64,000 bases of DNA from an uncultured Ruminococcus sp. (GTDB taxonomy: Bacteria > Bacillota > Clostridia > Oscillospirales > Ruminococcaceae). This document shows positions 41,501 through 51,169 of the stretch, piece after piece. The number at the start of each line of letters is the position of its first letter. Position 1 is the stretch's first letter. Below the pieces are notes generated by a model. It was not told the DNA's origin. It made no database searches and was given only the letters and a program-made list of their open reading frames with translations. The DNA lies in assembly GCA_947624255.1 (NCBI GenBank), contig CANQJO010000004.1:62001-126000 (forward strand), in the 5' to 3' direction. A program made the position numbers and the translations under genes.

Positions 41501-41640
41501 CGCCTGAATAAAACAAGTTCTGATTTACGTAGTGTTCCGTAAACAACTTTATTATAATCACTGAACAGATTTTTTATATCAGAAGTATTGCATTTTTGTC
41601 AAAAATATGGTATTATATTTTTGTTGGGAGATGATGCATC

Positions 41641-42387
41641 ATGAAAACAGACCGTGATCTTGAATACAGGCTCTATATTCAGAAAAACGACGGATTTACC
41701 CGGAATCCGTTCAACCGTGAAATGGAGACCTATAAGGTGATACAATCCGGGAATGTCGAACAGGCAAAGAAAGATTTCGAGCAGCGCAGGCAGAATTTTC
41801 TTGAGGGAAAAGGAAAGCTCTCTGATGATCCGGTTCGGAACGTTATGTATCATCTGGTGACGGCTGTAGCACTGGTGGCACGATTCTGTGTTGAGGGAGG
41901 TCTGGGACACGATGCTGCATACACGCTCAGTGACATATATATCCAGCGTGCGGACAAATGCAGGAGCTGTGACGAGGTGCTTGATATTTTTGAGGAGATG
42001 CTTCTTGATTTTGCAGGACGTATGCGTGATCTGAAAAAAGAGAATGTTATCTCGCTTCACGTGCGCAAGTGTATAGATTACATATACGATCATCTCGGAG
42101 ATCGTCTTCTGCTGAGTGATCTTGCTGAATATACGGGGCTCAATTCTTCTTATTTATCGAAACTCTTTGCACAGGAGACAGGAACGACCTTCAAGGAGTT
42201 TGTACTGAATGCAAAAGTAACGACAGCTGAGAATCTGCTCAGATATTCAGATTTCCCAAGCTCAGAGATAGCTCTTGCACTGGGATTTTCCTCACAGAGT
42301 GCGTTTATCAGCACATTCCGTAAAAAGGTGGGAGTCACTCCGAGAGCATACAGGCAGAAGAGCACAGCTATGGACTCTGCCACATAA
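41641..42387 (+). CDS. AraC family transcriptional regulator, divergent from the MATE gene
   Basis: C-terminal HTH YIYDHLGDRLLLSDLAEYTGLNSSYLSKLFAQETGTTFKEFV...ALGFSSQSAFISTFRKKVGVTPRAYRQ. Confidence 0.92.
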   Translation: MKTDRDLEYRLYIQKNDGFTRNPFNREMETYKVIQSGNVEQAKKDFEQRRQNFLEGKGKLSDDPVRNVMYHLVTAVALVARFCVEGGLGHDAAYTLSDIYIQRADKCRSCDEVLDIFEEMLLDFAGRMRDLKKENVISLHVRKCIDYIYDHLGDRLLLSDLAEYTGLNSSYLSKLFAQETGTTFKEFVLNAKVTTAENLLRYSDFPSSEIALALGFSSQSAFISTFRKKVGVTPRAYRQKSTAMDSAT

Positions 42388-42393
42388 ATATTA

Positions 42394-42978
42394 TTACATT
42401 TTCTTTTTCATTACCCATTTTGAGAGGAGATACGTTACTATCAGCAGTCCCAGTGACAGCGGAATAAACAGCGGATCTTCAAATGCATTTACTGCTGATT
42501 GTCCGATAAATGCCAGAAGTGCGATCATTATGAGCTTTGCAGAGCATATGGTCAGGAGGTATTTTTTCACGGGATAGTCGGACACTCCGAAAGCAAAGTT
42601 CAAGAAAGATGACGGTGTGAACGGAAGAAGCGCTACCATAAAAAGCGTTGGAGTGTTCGTTTGCTCCACCCACCGGCGTGCTTTTGAAACTTTTGGGTGA
42701 TGCTCCTCGAATCGCATAAACCATTTTTTCAAGAGATGACGGAAAAAGAGGAAAACAACGGTACTGCCCAGTGCAGTTCCCACCCAACTGTAGACAAATC
42801 CCATGAACGCTCCATGAGCCGCAACGTTCACAGTAACGATCGCCATGAGAGGCAGCGGCGGTATCAGAGATTCTACAAAGGCAAGGAGTACCGGAAAAAC
42901 AGGTCCAAGTCCACGGAAGACAGAGAGAAAACCTGTCCAGAACTCTACTGTAGTTAGTTTTTTCAAAAGCTCCCCCAT
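42394..42978 (-). CDS. TVP38/TMEM64 (VTT)-type membrane protein
   Basis: FVESLIPPLPLMAIVTVNVAAHG...LLPFTPSSFLNFAFGVSDYPVKKYLL. Confidence 0.8.
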   Translation of the reverse strand: MGELLKKLTTVEFWTGFLSVFRGLGPVFPVLLAFVESLIPPLPLMAIVTVNVAAHGAFMGFVYSWVGTALGSTVVFLFFRHLLKKWFMRFEEHHPKVSKARRWVEQTNTPTLFMVALLPFTPSSFLNFAFGVSDYPVKKYLLTICSAKLIMIALLAFIGQSAVNAFEDPLFIPLSLGLLIVTYLLSKWVMKKKM

Positions 42979-43005
42979 AGTAAACCTCCATAATGTCCTA
43001 TTGAA

Positions 43006-43032
43006 AAAAAGGCTGCGCTAAGGCAGCCTTTT
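43006..43032 (-). terminator. hairpin AAGGCTGC-GCTAAG-GCAGCCTT
   Basis: 8-bp stem flanked by A-tract and T-tract. Confidence 0.6.
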
Positions 43033-43078
43033 ATCAATGTGCGGTGTAGTTATTATTCCCCTTAGTGTTAATTCCTAT

Positions 43079-44239
43079 TCAGTTAAGGACTCTCACACGG
43101 ATAACGCCGTCAACAGCGTTTATCTTGCCCTCTACGGAGGGAGTTACCTCACCTGAAACGTCAAGCATAGTATAGGCAAATTCTTTTTTACTTGCATTAA
43201 ACATATTTTCGATATTTATTCCCTCGTTGCCAACTGCTGTAGTGATAGCTGCGATAGTTGTAGGAACGTTCTTGTGGATAACGCAGATCTTTGTGCCTAC
43301 AGCCTGCATTGATGCGTTGGGGAGGTTCACGCTGTTTCTGATGTTGCCGTTTTCAATGTAGTCGATAAGCTCCTCAGCAGCCATAACAGCGCAGTTGTCC
43401 TCACTCTCGGGAGTAGAAGCTCCCAAATGCGGGAGTACTATAACATTCTCCGTACCAAGAAGGATATCATCAGCGAAATCGGTAACATATTTAGCGACCT
43501 TGCCCTCTGAGATAGCCTTTACAACAGCCTCACTGTTGATGAGCTCGCCTCTTGCAAGGTTGATGAGACGAACGCCGTCCTTCATCATAGCGATCTGTTC
43601 AGCGTCGATAGTATTCTTTGTCTGCGGGGTATAGGGCATATGAATTGTGATATAGTCGCTGTTCTTGTATATATCATTGATATCGGAGGCTACCTTTACA
43701 TCAGGCTCGATGTGGAGGGCAGAATTGACTGAGAGATACGGATCAAAGCCGATGACCTTCATTCCGAGAGAAATAGCGGCATTGGCGATCTTTCCGCCGA
43801 TAGCGCCCAGACCGATTATACCGAGTGTTTTGCCTGCGATCTCAGGACCTGCAAACTTGGATTTTCCGCCCTCAACAGTCTTTGGAGCGTCGGGTGTTCC
43901 TTTGAGAGATGCGGTCCATGCGGCAGCCTCGGTTATTTTTCTTGAGGAGAGGAGCAGGGCACAGATAGCAAGTTCTTTTACGGCATTGGAGTTTGCTCCG
44001 GGAGTATTGAAAACACAGATCCCCTCCTGAGCGCAGCGCTCAACGGGAATATTGTTTACGCCTGCACCGGCTCTTGCAATAGCAAGAAGGTTATCGCCGA
44101 ATGTCATGTCGTGCATTTTAGCACTGCGTACCATGATAGCATCCGGGTTAGCGCAGTCCTCTGAGACTGTATACTTGCCCTTGTCGAAGATATCAGTGCC
44201 GATGGGAGAGATTTTATTAAGTGTTTGTATCTTGTACAT
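43079..44239 (-). CDS. serA: D-3-phosphoglycerate dehydrogenase (with ACT domain)
   Basis: ARAGAGVNNIPVERCAQEGICVFNTPGANSNAVKEL, LGIIGLGAIGGKIANAA, C-terminal ACT. Confidence 0.94.
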   Translation of the reverse strand: MYKIQTLNKISPIGTDIFDKGKYTVSEDCANPDAIMVRSAKMHDMTFGDNLLAIARAGAGVNNIPVERCAQEGICVFNTPGANSNAVKELAICALLLSSRKITEAAAWTASLKGTPDAPKTVEGGKSKFAGPEIAGKTLGIIGLGAIGGKIANAAISLGMKVIGFDPYLSVNSALHIEPDVKVASDINDIYKNSDYITIHMPYTPQTKNTIDAEQIAMMKDGVRLINLARGELINSEAVVKAISEGKVAKYVTDFADDILLGTENVIVLPHLGASTPESEDNCAVMAAEELIDYIENGNIRNSVNLPNASMQAVGTKICVIHKNVPTTIAAITTAVGNEGINIENMFNASKKEFAYTMLDVSGEVTPSVEGKINAVDGVIRVRVLN

Positions 44240-44294
44240 GGTAATTACCTCTTTGGTTAGATTTTTCCGGAATACAGCCTCCGGAGAGCTTTTG

Positions 44295-44426
44295 TCAATG
44301 TGACAGGAGTCTTGCGATGATAAGCAGGACTATTATTGCGGGAACGATGAAGCCAAGGAGCTTTATACGGATCGAATTTCTTCTTTCAAGACGCTCTTTA
44401 TATTTCTCAGGAAGCTCAAATTTCAT
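44295..44426 (-). CDS. 43-aa single-TM small protein between serC and serA
   Basis: ATG AAA TTT GAG CTT CCT... gives MKFELPEKYKERLERRNSIRIKLLGFIVPAIIVLLIIARLLSH*; start overlaps the serC stop as ATGA; below the ORF-track size limit. Confidence 0.72.
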   Translation of the reverse strand: MKFELPEKYKERLERRNSIRIKLLGFIVPAIIVLLIIARLLSH

Positions 44427-45505
44427 GAATTATCGTCCTCAAATTTTTTCATAAAAGCAACGAGCTTCTCAACACCCTCGATAGGCATTGCATTGTAGAT
44501 GGAAGCTCTCATTCCGCCGACTGTTCTGTGACCTTTGAGGTTCTCGAATCCGGCAGCCTTTGACTCAGCTATGAATTTCTTGTCCAGCTCATCATTGCCT
44601 GTTACGAAAGGAACGTTCATCAGCGAGCGGTCTTCCTTGACAACAGTGCCCTTGAACATATTGCTCCGGTCGAGGAAATCATAGAGAATCTTTGCCTTTT
44701 TCTCATTGACAGCCTTCATAGCCTCAAGGCCGCCCATTTTCTTTATCCACTTGAACACCTTGCCGCATATGTAGATACCGTAGCAAGGCGGAGTATTATA
44801 GAGCGAATCGTTATCAGCCTGAGTTTTCCATTTAAGCATAGTGGGCGTGCCGGGGAGTACATCATCGGTGATAAGATCCTCACGGATTATGGAGATAACA
44901 ACGCCGGCAGGACCGATATTTTTCTGAACGCCTCCGTAGATAACGCCGTATTTTGTAACGTCAACGGGTTCGGAAAGGAAGCATGATGAAACATCAGCCA
45001 CAAGGAGCTTGCCCTTTGTATTGGGAAGCGTCTTGAACTTAGTGCCGTAGATCGTGTTATTCTCGCAGATGTAAACATAGTCGGCATCCTCCGGTATATC
45101 AAGGTCGGAGCAGTCGGGAATATAGGAGAATGTCTTGTCAGCGGAAGATGCAACAGCTACAGCCTCGCCGTAGATCTGAGCCTCCTGATAAGCCTTTTTT
45201 GCCCATTGACCGGTGATTATGTATGCAGCCTTCCTGTTTTTCATCAGATTCATCGGAACAGCGGCAAACTGCTGTGAAGCACCTCCCTGAAGAAAAAGCA
45301 CCTTGTAATTATCAGGAATATTCATAAGGTCACGGAGATCCTGTTCAGCCTCTTTGATAATGTTGTCATAGACCTTAGAGCGGTGAGACATCTCCATAAC
45401 GGACATTCCGCAGCCCTTGTAATCAAGCATTTCGTCGGCGGCTTCTCTGAGAACTTCCTCAGGAAGCACAGCGGGACCTGCGCTGAAATTATAAACTCTG
45501 CTCAT
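44423..45505 (-). CDS. serC: phosphoserine aminotransferase
   Basis: MSRVYNFSAGPAVLPEEVLREAADEM, MSHRSKVYDNII, LQGGASQQFAAVPMNL. Confidence 0.97.
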   Translation of the reverse strand: MSRVYNFSAGPAVLPEEVLREAADEMLDYKGCGMSVMEMSHRSKVYDNIIKEAEQDLRDLMNIPDNYKVLFLQGGASQQFAAVPMNLMKNRKAAYIITGQWAKKAYQEAQIYGEAVAVASSADKTFSYIPDCSDLDIPEDADYVYICENNTIYGTKFKTLPNTKGKLLVADVSSCFLSEPVDVTKYGVIYGGVQKNIGPAGVVISIIREDLITDDVLPGTPTMLKWKTQADNDSLYNTPPCYGIYICGKVFKWIKKMGGLEAMKAVNEKKAKILYDFLDRSNMFKGTVVKEDRSLMNVPFVTGNDELDKKFIAESKAAGFENLKGHRTVGGMRASIYNAMPIEGVEKLVAFMKKFEDDNS

Positions 45506-45671
45506 TGAAAAAACCTCCAGAAAAAAATTAAGTATTTGCTATACAACATCAATTATACTATTTTTTTCATAATAAGTCAAGGTAAAAGAGAAAATTTTTC
45601 ATGTCAGTATTTTGAATTTGATAAAATTATTTTTCAGCAAACACTTTATCGTTTACATTTTTGATTTTCCG

Positions 45672-45700
45672 TTGACATTCTGTATCTTTTGTACTATAAT
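45672..45700 (+). promoter_or_regulatory. promoter for the GH44 gene (TTGACA-17-TATAAT)
   Basis: TTGACA 45672-45677, TATAAT 45695-45700; GGGGG RBS before ATG 45731. Confidence 0.75.
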
Positions 45701-45730
45701 ATAAATAATAAAATCAAGGGGGTATGCAAT

Positions 45731-48046
45731 ATGCATAATAAAAAATCACTTAAAAGAAGCGGAAGTATGCTTTCTGCGATGCTCGTCATGTCTGCTCTCG
45801 TCACTTCAACAGCTCCGGCTGTGTCGATAGCTGCTGAAAGCTATGACATGAATATCAGCATTGATCTTGCAGGTCAGCGCAAGGAGATCAGTCCGCTGAT
45901 CTATGGCGTCAATCAGTACACCTGTCAGGACGATATGCGTGACCTGACTGTCAATTCCATACGTCAGGGCGGCAATCGCATGAGTGCCTACAACTGGGAG
46001 AATAACGCCTCCAATGCAGGATCTGACTGGCAGCACAGCTCTGATAATAACCTGAGCAACTCTGATGAACCGGCTGACTGCGTTCAGGAATTGTCAAAAA
46101 TTGCTGAAACATACGGGATCGGCTATAAGCTTACCACGCTCCAGATGGCAGGATACGCTTCTGCTGACAAGGACGGTACGGTCACGGAGGACGAGATCGC
46201 TCCCTCAGATCGTTGGAATGAAGTTATTGCTTCAAAGGGAGCACCTTTTGATGAAACACCGGATCTGACTGACGGCAAAGTCTATATGGACGAATATGTA
46301 AACTACATTGTCAATAAGCTTGGAGATTCAACATCTCCTACGGGAATACAGGGTTACAGTCTTGATAATGAGCCTGCACTCTGGTCACATACTCACAGCC
46401 GTATGCATCCCGATGCGCTGACTATTGAGGAGCTTTCGACAAAGTCCGTTGATCTTGCGGCTGCTGTAAAAAAGGTTGATCCGAATGCTGAGATATTCGG
46501 ACCTGCTCTTTACGGATATACTGCATTCGATCATCTTGCTGATGATGATACTTCCGATGAATGGGAGAACATCAAGGCTGCAAACGGATATCACTGGTAT
46601 CTTGACTGCTATCTTGACCGGATGAAAAAGGCTGAGGAGGAATACGGCACACGTCTTCTTGACGTTCTCGACATACACTACTACTCGGAATCAGCAAGAA
46701 ACGGCGCAGATGACAGACTTCAGTCTGTCCGCACACTCTATGAAAAAGGCTTTGCTGAGAATAGCTGGATCGGACAATGGTGTCAGGAGAATGTACCGAT
46801 ACTTCCGACAGTACAAGCATCTATCGACAAGTATTACCCGGGAACAAAGCTCGCCATCAGCGAGTATAACTTCGGCGGAGATAACGATACCAGCGGAACT
46901 ATAGCACAGGCAGAGGCTCTCGGCTGCTATGCTGATGCGGGAGTATATTTTGCAACACTCTGGGGCAATGGAGCGTATATCCTCTCCGGACTCGATCTCT
47001 ACACAAACTTTGACGGAAAGGGCGGAGCTTTCGGAGATCAGCTTGTTCCCACAGAAACGGACGATGTATCGCTTTCAAGCTCATATTCTGCGATAAACGG
47101 CGATGATACCGGATACGTGACTGCGATGATAACAAATAAGAGTAAGACAGAAACGGAAAATGCCGTTATCTCTCTGAACAATTCAGATACAGAGTATAAG
47201 GCTGCCGCTGTGTATGCAGTGTTCGATGATTCTCCCGATATCCGCCTGATAGATATTGTTGAGGATATCACAGACAATAAAGTAACGGTGGAGCTTCCGG
47301 CTCTTTCGGCAGCAATGGTAGTTGTAACTGACGATCCCGAAGATCTCAGCGGCGAAAAGATATATGATCCTGATGAATTCCGCTATGAGAAAACAGTGAT
47401 AACGGATTTTGACGATCTCACAAATGATGAGGGATTCATAACCATTCCTGTGGAAGATCCCGATCATCTTGTAAGGATCAGCATTACAGGTGATGTTTCA
47501 TCTTCTGCCGGTTCTTCATGGGGAACTGCCGGCTGTGCGGTGTGTATGAATGCCGAAACACTTGACGGCGAGGGCTTCTGGACGTACAAGAGCTACTCCC
47601 TTTCACTTGGAAACGACTCAACTGCTGAGATCGACTTTGATGGATATTTCACCAATGACGAGGAACTGATACAAGGCAGATTTGCGGAAAATAAGGTGGA
47701 GCTTCAGCAGTGGTGGTCAGCCTCTGAAAAGCAGGACAGTGCGGCAGATGATACGATCAGCGTGAAGTACACTAAAGTCGTTCTGACATACAAGTATGAC
47801 AACAGCAGCGATACTGAGCTCCTCAAGGGTGATTCAAACTGTGACAAAACAGTTGATCTTGCCGATGCAGTGCTCATCATGCAATTCAGCGCAGATCCCG
47901 ATGTTTACGGACTTAACAAGGAGCATGGCATATCGGAACAGGGAATAAAAAATGCAGATGTTATCGGAGACGGCGATGGCGTGACTAATCTCGATGCACT
48001 TCAGATACAGAAATACAAACTCGGAATTATCGCTGATCTTACATGA
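45731..48046 (+). CDS. GH44 endoglucanase/xyloglucanase with C-terminal module and dockerin
   Basis: YSLDNEPALWSHTHSRMHPD and AISEYNFGGDNDTSGTIAQAEALG (GH44); dockerin-like GDSNCDKTVDLADAVLIMQFSADPDVYG...NADVIGDGDGVTNLDALQIQKYKLGII. Confidence 0.92.
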   Translation: MHNKKSLKRSGSMLSAMLVMSALVTSTAPAVSIAAESYDMNISIDLAGQRKEISPLIYGVNQYTCQDDMRDLTVNSIRQGGNRMSAYNWENNASNAGSDWQHSSDNNLSNSDEPADCVQELSKIAETYGIGYKLTTLQMAGYASADKDGTVTEDEIAPSDRWNEVIASKGAPFDETPDLTDGKVYMDEYVNYIVNKLGDSTSPTGIQGYSLDNEPALWSHTHSRMHPDALTIEELSTKSVDLAAAVKKVDPNAEIFGPALYGYTAFDHLADDDTSDEWENIKAANGYHWYLDCYLDRMKKAEEEYGTRLLDVLDIHYYSESARNGADDRLQSVRTLYEKGFAENSWIGQWCQENVPILPTVQASIDKYYPGTKLAISEYNFGGDNDTSGTIAQAEALGCYADAGVYFATLWGNGAYILSGLDLYTNFDGKGGAFGDQLVPTETDDVSLSSSYSAINGDDTGYVTAMITNKSKTETENAVISLNNSDTEYKAAAVYAVFDDSPDIRLIDIVEDITDNKVTVELPALSAAMVVVTDDPEDLSGEKIYDPDEFRYEKTVITDFDDLTNDEGFITIPVEDPDHLVRISITGDVSSSAGSSWGTAGCAVCMNAETLDGEGFWTYKSYSLSLGNDSTAEIDFDGYFTNDEELIQGRFAENKVELQQWWSASEKQDSAADDTISVKYTKVVLTYKYDNSSDTELLKGDSNCDKTVDLADAVLIMQFSADPDVYGLNKEHGISEQGIKNADVIGDGDGVTNLDALQIQKYKLGIIADLT

Positions 48047-48072
48047 TGATACAGCAGAACTTCCCGCAAAAG

Positions 48073-48093
48073 ACCGGTTTACACCGGTTTTTT
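48073..48093 (+). terminator. terminator after the GH44 gene
   Basis: ACCGG-TTTACA-CCGGT followed by TTTTT. Confidence 0.75.
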
Positions 48094-48140
48094 GTGTTGT
48101 ATGGGTCAAAATGTCTGCATTGGTGCATATCGGATTAAGC

Positions 48141-48169
48141 TTGACATATGTGATATTAAATAGTATAAT
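48141..48169 (+). promoter_or_regulatory. promoter for the LbetaH-murT-gatD cluster (TTGACA-17-TATAAT)
   Basis: TTGACA 48141-48146, TATAAT 48164-48169. Confidence 0.72.
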
Positions 48170-48200
48170 GTAATAGTAAATTATTTTTGGAGCTGATATT

Positions 48201-48866
48201 ATGGAAAATATAAAGATAACCGACCTTTTTGACCTTGAACATACTATTGCTGCTGATTATCTCCGCAGCTTTACGTATCCATGGGAGGCACTCAAAGGAA
48301 TAAGCGAGCTTATAATCGCATTGGGAAAAACTCTCAGTCCCGATGAGTACGACAATCCGTCGGAGAATGTATGGATACATAAAACAGCAAAGGTTTTCCC
48401 GAGCGCCTATATAGGAGCTAACTGCATCATCGGCGCAGAAACAGAGGTGCGTCATTGCGCATTCATAAGGGGCAGCGCTCTTGTCGGAAACGGCTGTGTC
48501 GTGGGAAATTCCGTTGAGCTGAAAAATGTTATCATTTTTGATAATGTACAGACTCCCCACTATAATTATGTAGGAGACAGCATTTTAGGGTACAGATCGC
48601 ATATGGGAGCAGGCTCTATAACTTCAAATGTGAAATCCGACAAGACAAACGTTGTTATAAAGGACAATGATACACTTATAGAGACAGGTATCAAGAAGAT
48701 CGGTGCGATGCTTGGCGACTTTGTTGAGGTCGGCTGCAACAGTGTGCTTAATCCCGGAACGATAGTCGGTCGCTGCTCTAACATCTATCCTACAAGCTGC
48801 GTAAGGGGAGTTATCCCTCCGAACAGTATCTGCAAGACAGGCGGAGAGATCGTCCGCAAAAAATAA
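48201..48866 (+). CDS. left-handed beta-helix acyl/acetyltransferase-like protein (GlmU C-terminal-like)
   Basis: Hexapeptide repeats: VFPSAYIGANCIIGAETEVRHCAFIRGSALVGNGCVVGNSVELKNVIIFDN. Confidence 0.8.
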   Translation: MENIKITDLFDLEHTIAADYLRSFTYPWEALKGISELIIALGKTLSPDEYDNPSENVWIHKTAKVFPSAYIGANCIIGAETEVRHCAFIRGSALVGNGCVVGNSVELKNVIIFDNVQTPHYNYVGDSILGYRSHMGAGSITSNVKSDKTNVVIKDNDTLIETGIKKIGAMLGDFVEVGCNSVLNPGTIVGRCSNIYPTSCVRGVIPPNSICKTGGEIVRKK

Positions 48867-48941
48867 ACAGCCGAAAGAGCATATACACCCGCAAACAGGT
48901 CTGATGAAAAAGGAGGCTTGAAATTGAAAAGGATCCTGATA

Positions 48942-50276
48942 CTTATCGGAAAGATAATTGTGAAGCTGCTCAGAATGATGAAACGAAATGCAGGAAATCT
49001 TCCGGGGATCGTGATCTGGCATCTTTCGGGACATAAATGCTGCTCTATATTCAAGGTGGAGTGCCCCGTAATAGCGATAACCGGCACGAACGGAAAGACT
49101 TCGGTAACTAATTGTATCGCAAAACTTTTCGAGAGCAGCGGAAAGAGGCTGATAATAAATAAAGAGGGAAATAACCTTGATACCGGAATATGCTCGCTCC
49201 TGCTCAGACATTGTGATATGTCGGGCAGAGTGAATGCTGACCTGATGATACTTGAAACGGACGAGTCTCATGTGCCGGTGGTTTACTCACAGATGAAGCT
49301 TGAAACACTTGTTGTGCTTGATTTTTTCCGTGATCAGCTTGACCGTAACGGTGAAATGGAGACACTTATCAGAAAGATCGAAGGTTTCTGCAAAACATTC
49401 AGCGGCAATCTTATCCTGAACGGAGATGATCCGAATACGGCACGTCTTGGAAGAGCAAATCCCGATAATAAGAATGTGAAGTATTTCCACGCTGAAAAAT
49501 ATGCCTTTGCAACAAGTGAGATCTATGAGGCATCCGAGGGACGTTTCTGCCCGTTCTGCGGCGAAGCGCTTTCATATGAATATTACCAGTATTCCCATAT
49601 AGGAAAATTCTCCTGTGAAAAATGCGGATTCGGCACTGATTACGAGCCGTATGTAACAGCCTCGGATATCGACCTTGAAAAGCATATCTTCACGGTGGAC
49701 GGGCATCAATACACTCCACGGCTGAACAGTATCTATAACGTGTACAATATGACCGCAGTTGCCGCAGTGGCGAAACTCTATAACATTGACCGAAAAATCA
49801 CGGAAAAGGTGATCTCACGGTATACGGTGAAAAACGGCAGAATGGAGCATTTTATGCTCGGCAGCTGTCAGACGACTCTCAATCTTGCGAAAAATCCTGT
49901 GGGAGCGAATATGACACTTAGGGTCATGAACGAGATGAATGGTGAAAAGGAGCTGCTTTTCGTTCTGAATGATAATATTGCCGACGGACTCGATGTTTCG
50001 TGGATATGGGACATAAATTTTTCGATATTCCGTGATGTGACACGTGTCGTAACAGCCGGAACGAGAGCGTATGACATTGCGGTCAGAATAAAGTGCTCCG
50101 GATATGATGCCAGAAAAATAGCAGTCCGACCGGAGCTTGATGATGCCGTTAGGGAGCTTGCCTCCACTCCGGGAAGGAAATTCGTCATAGCTAATTATAC
50201 GGCAGTTCAGCCAACGAGAGCCGCATTGAAAAGATATATCGCTGAACATGGAGGAATGTCTGATGAGAAAAATTAA
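48942..50276 (+). CDS. murT: lipid II isoglutaminyl synthase, Mur ligase-like subunit MurT (start approximate)
   Basis: VIAITGTNGKTSVTNCIAKLFESSGKRLIINKEGNNLDTGI; C-terminal DUF1727-like part; Zn-ribbon CPFCGEALSYEYYQYSHIGKFSCEKCGF. Confidence 0.92.
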   Translation, partial: LIGKIIVKLLRMMKRNAGNLPGIVIWHLSGHKCCSIFKVECPVIAITGTNGKTSVTNCIAKLFESSGKRLIINKEGNNLDTGICSLLLRHCDMSGRVNADLMILETDESHVPVVYSQMKLETLVVLDFFRDQLDRNGEMETLIRKIEGFCKTFSGNLILNGDDPNTARLGRANPDNKNVKYFHAEKYAFATSEIYEASEGRFCPFCGEALSYEYYQYSHIGKFSCEKCGFGTDYEPYVTASDIDLEKHIFTVDGHQYTPRLNSIYNVYNMTAVAAVAKLYNIDRKITEKVISRYTVKNGRMEHFMLGSCQTTLNLAKNPVGANMTLRVMNEMNGEKELLFVLNDNIADGLDVSWIWDINFSIFRDVTRVVTAGTRAYDIAVRIKCSGYDARKIAVRPELDDAVRELASTPGRKFVIANYTAVQPTRAALKRYIAEHGGMSDEKN

Positions 50277-51003
50277 GGTGCTTCATATGTATGCGGATAT
50301 GCTTGATCTCTACGGTGACAGCGGTAATATGGAGATACTTGAATACCGCTGTAAAATGCGTGGTATTGACTTTCAGCGTGAAAAATATTCAGCCGGGAAT
50401 GATATGCCCGATCTCTCGTCATATGATCTTATTTATATCGGCGGAGGTGCAGATCTTGAACAACAGCATATATCAGCGGATCTTATGCGTTGCAGAGAGG
50501 AAATGATAAAGGCTTACAAGTCGGGGAGCTTCCTGTTTCTCATCTGCGGAGGATATCAGCTTATGGGAAAATATTACCGTGATGCTGACGGCAACAAAAT
50601 TCCCGGTCTGGGACTTTTTGATTACTATACCGTAGCACCGGACAGCAGGAGAATGCGATGTATAGGAAATATTGTCATACGCACAAATATAGCTGAAGAG
50701 CCTGTCAATGTTGTAGGATTTGAAAATCATGGCGGACAAACTCATAATGTAAAGACTCCCTTGGGCGAGGTACTCTGCGGCAGTGGAAATCGCTCAGGGG
50801 GAAAAACAGAGGGATATTTTGAAAAAAACGTCATAGCCACATATCTGCATGGACCAATGCTTTCAAAAAATCCTGAGATCGCCGACTATATGATAAAATA
50901 CTGTCTGAAGCACAGTGGGGCAGAAGAAGAGCTTACTCCTATCAATGATGCATTGGAGAAAAAGTGCAGGAGTGTAATGCTGAAAAGACTCCTGAAACAG
51001 TGA
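50263..51003 (+). CDS. gatD: lipid II isoglutaminyl synthase, glutamine amidotransferase subunit GatD
   Basis: MRKIKVLHMYADMLDLYGDSGNMEILEYRCKMRGIDF; FLICGGYQLMGKYY; GFENHGGQT; overlaps murT. Confidence 0.93.
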   Translation: MRKIKVLHMYADMLDLYGDSGNMEILEYRCKMRGIDFQREKYSAGNDMPDLSSYDLIYIGGGADLEQQHISADLMRCREEMIKAYKSGSFLFLICGGYQLMGKYYRDADGNKIPGLGLFDYYTVAPDSRRMRCIGNIVIRTNIAEEPVNVVGFENHGGQTHNVKTPLGEVLCGSGNRSGGKTEGYFEKNVIATYLHGPMLSKNPEIADYMIKYCLKHSGAEEELTPINDALEKKCRSVMLKRLLKQ

Positions 51004-51010
51004 TAACGTC

Positions 51011-51041
51011 ACAGGACAGCATTGCTGTCCTGTTTTTTCGG
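51011..51041 (+). terminator. terminator after gatD
   Basis: ACAGGACAGCA-TTGCTGTCCTGT then TTTTTC. Confidence 0.75.
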
Positions 51042-51169
51042 AATGGAGAGAAATCGCTGATCGGAACGTCTAACGTTTGGAAGCTTTTTTCGTTTTATTG
51101 CTTTTCGGCTTGATCTTTGATTTTCTGTACTGTCTAAATCAGGATCTTTTATAGAAGAACGTGCCCATT

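Noticed and set aside
42479-42991. 170-aa ORF overlapping the VTT-domain gene in another frame
   Set aside because: The overlapping frame encodes a convincing membrane protein; this one is out of frame with no support
45731-48046. Interpreting the two dockerin enzymes as a local cellulosome cluster
   Set aside because: No scaffoldin or cohesin gene is visible and the two enzymes are about 12 kb apart among housekeeping genes
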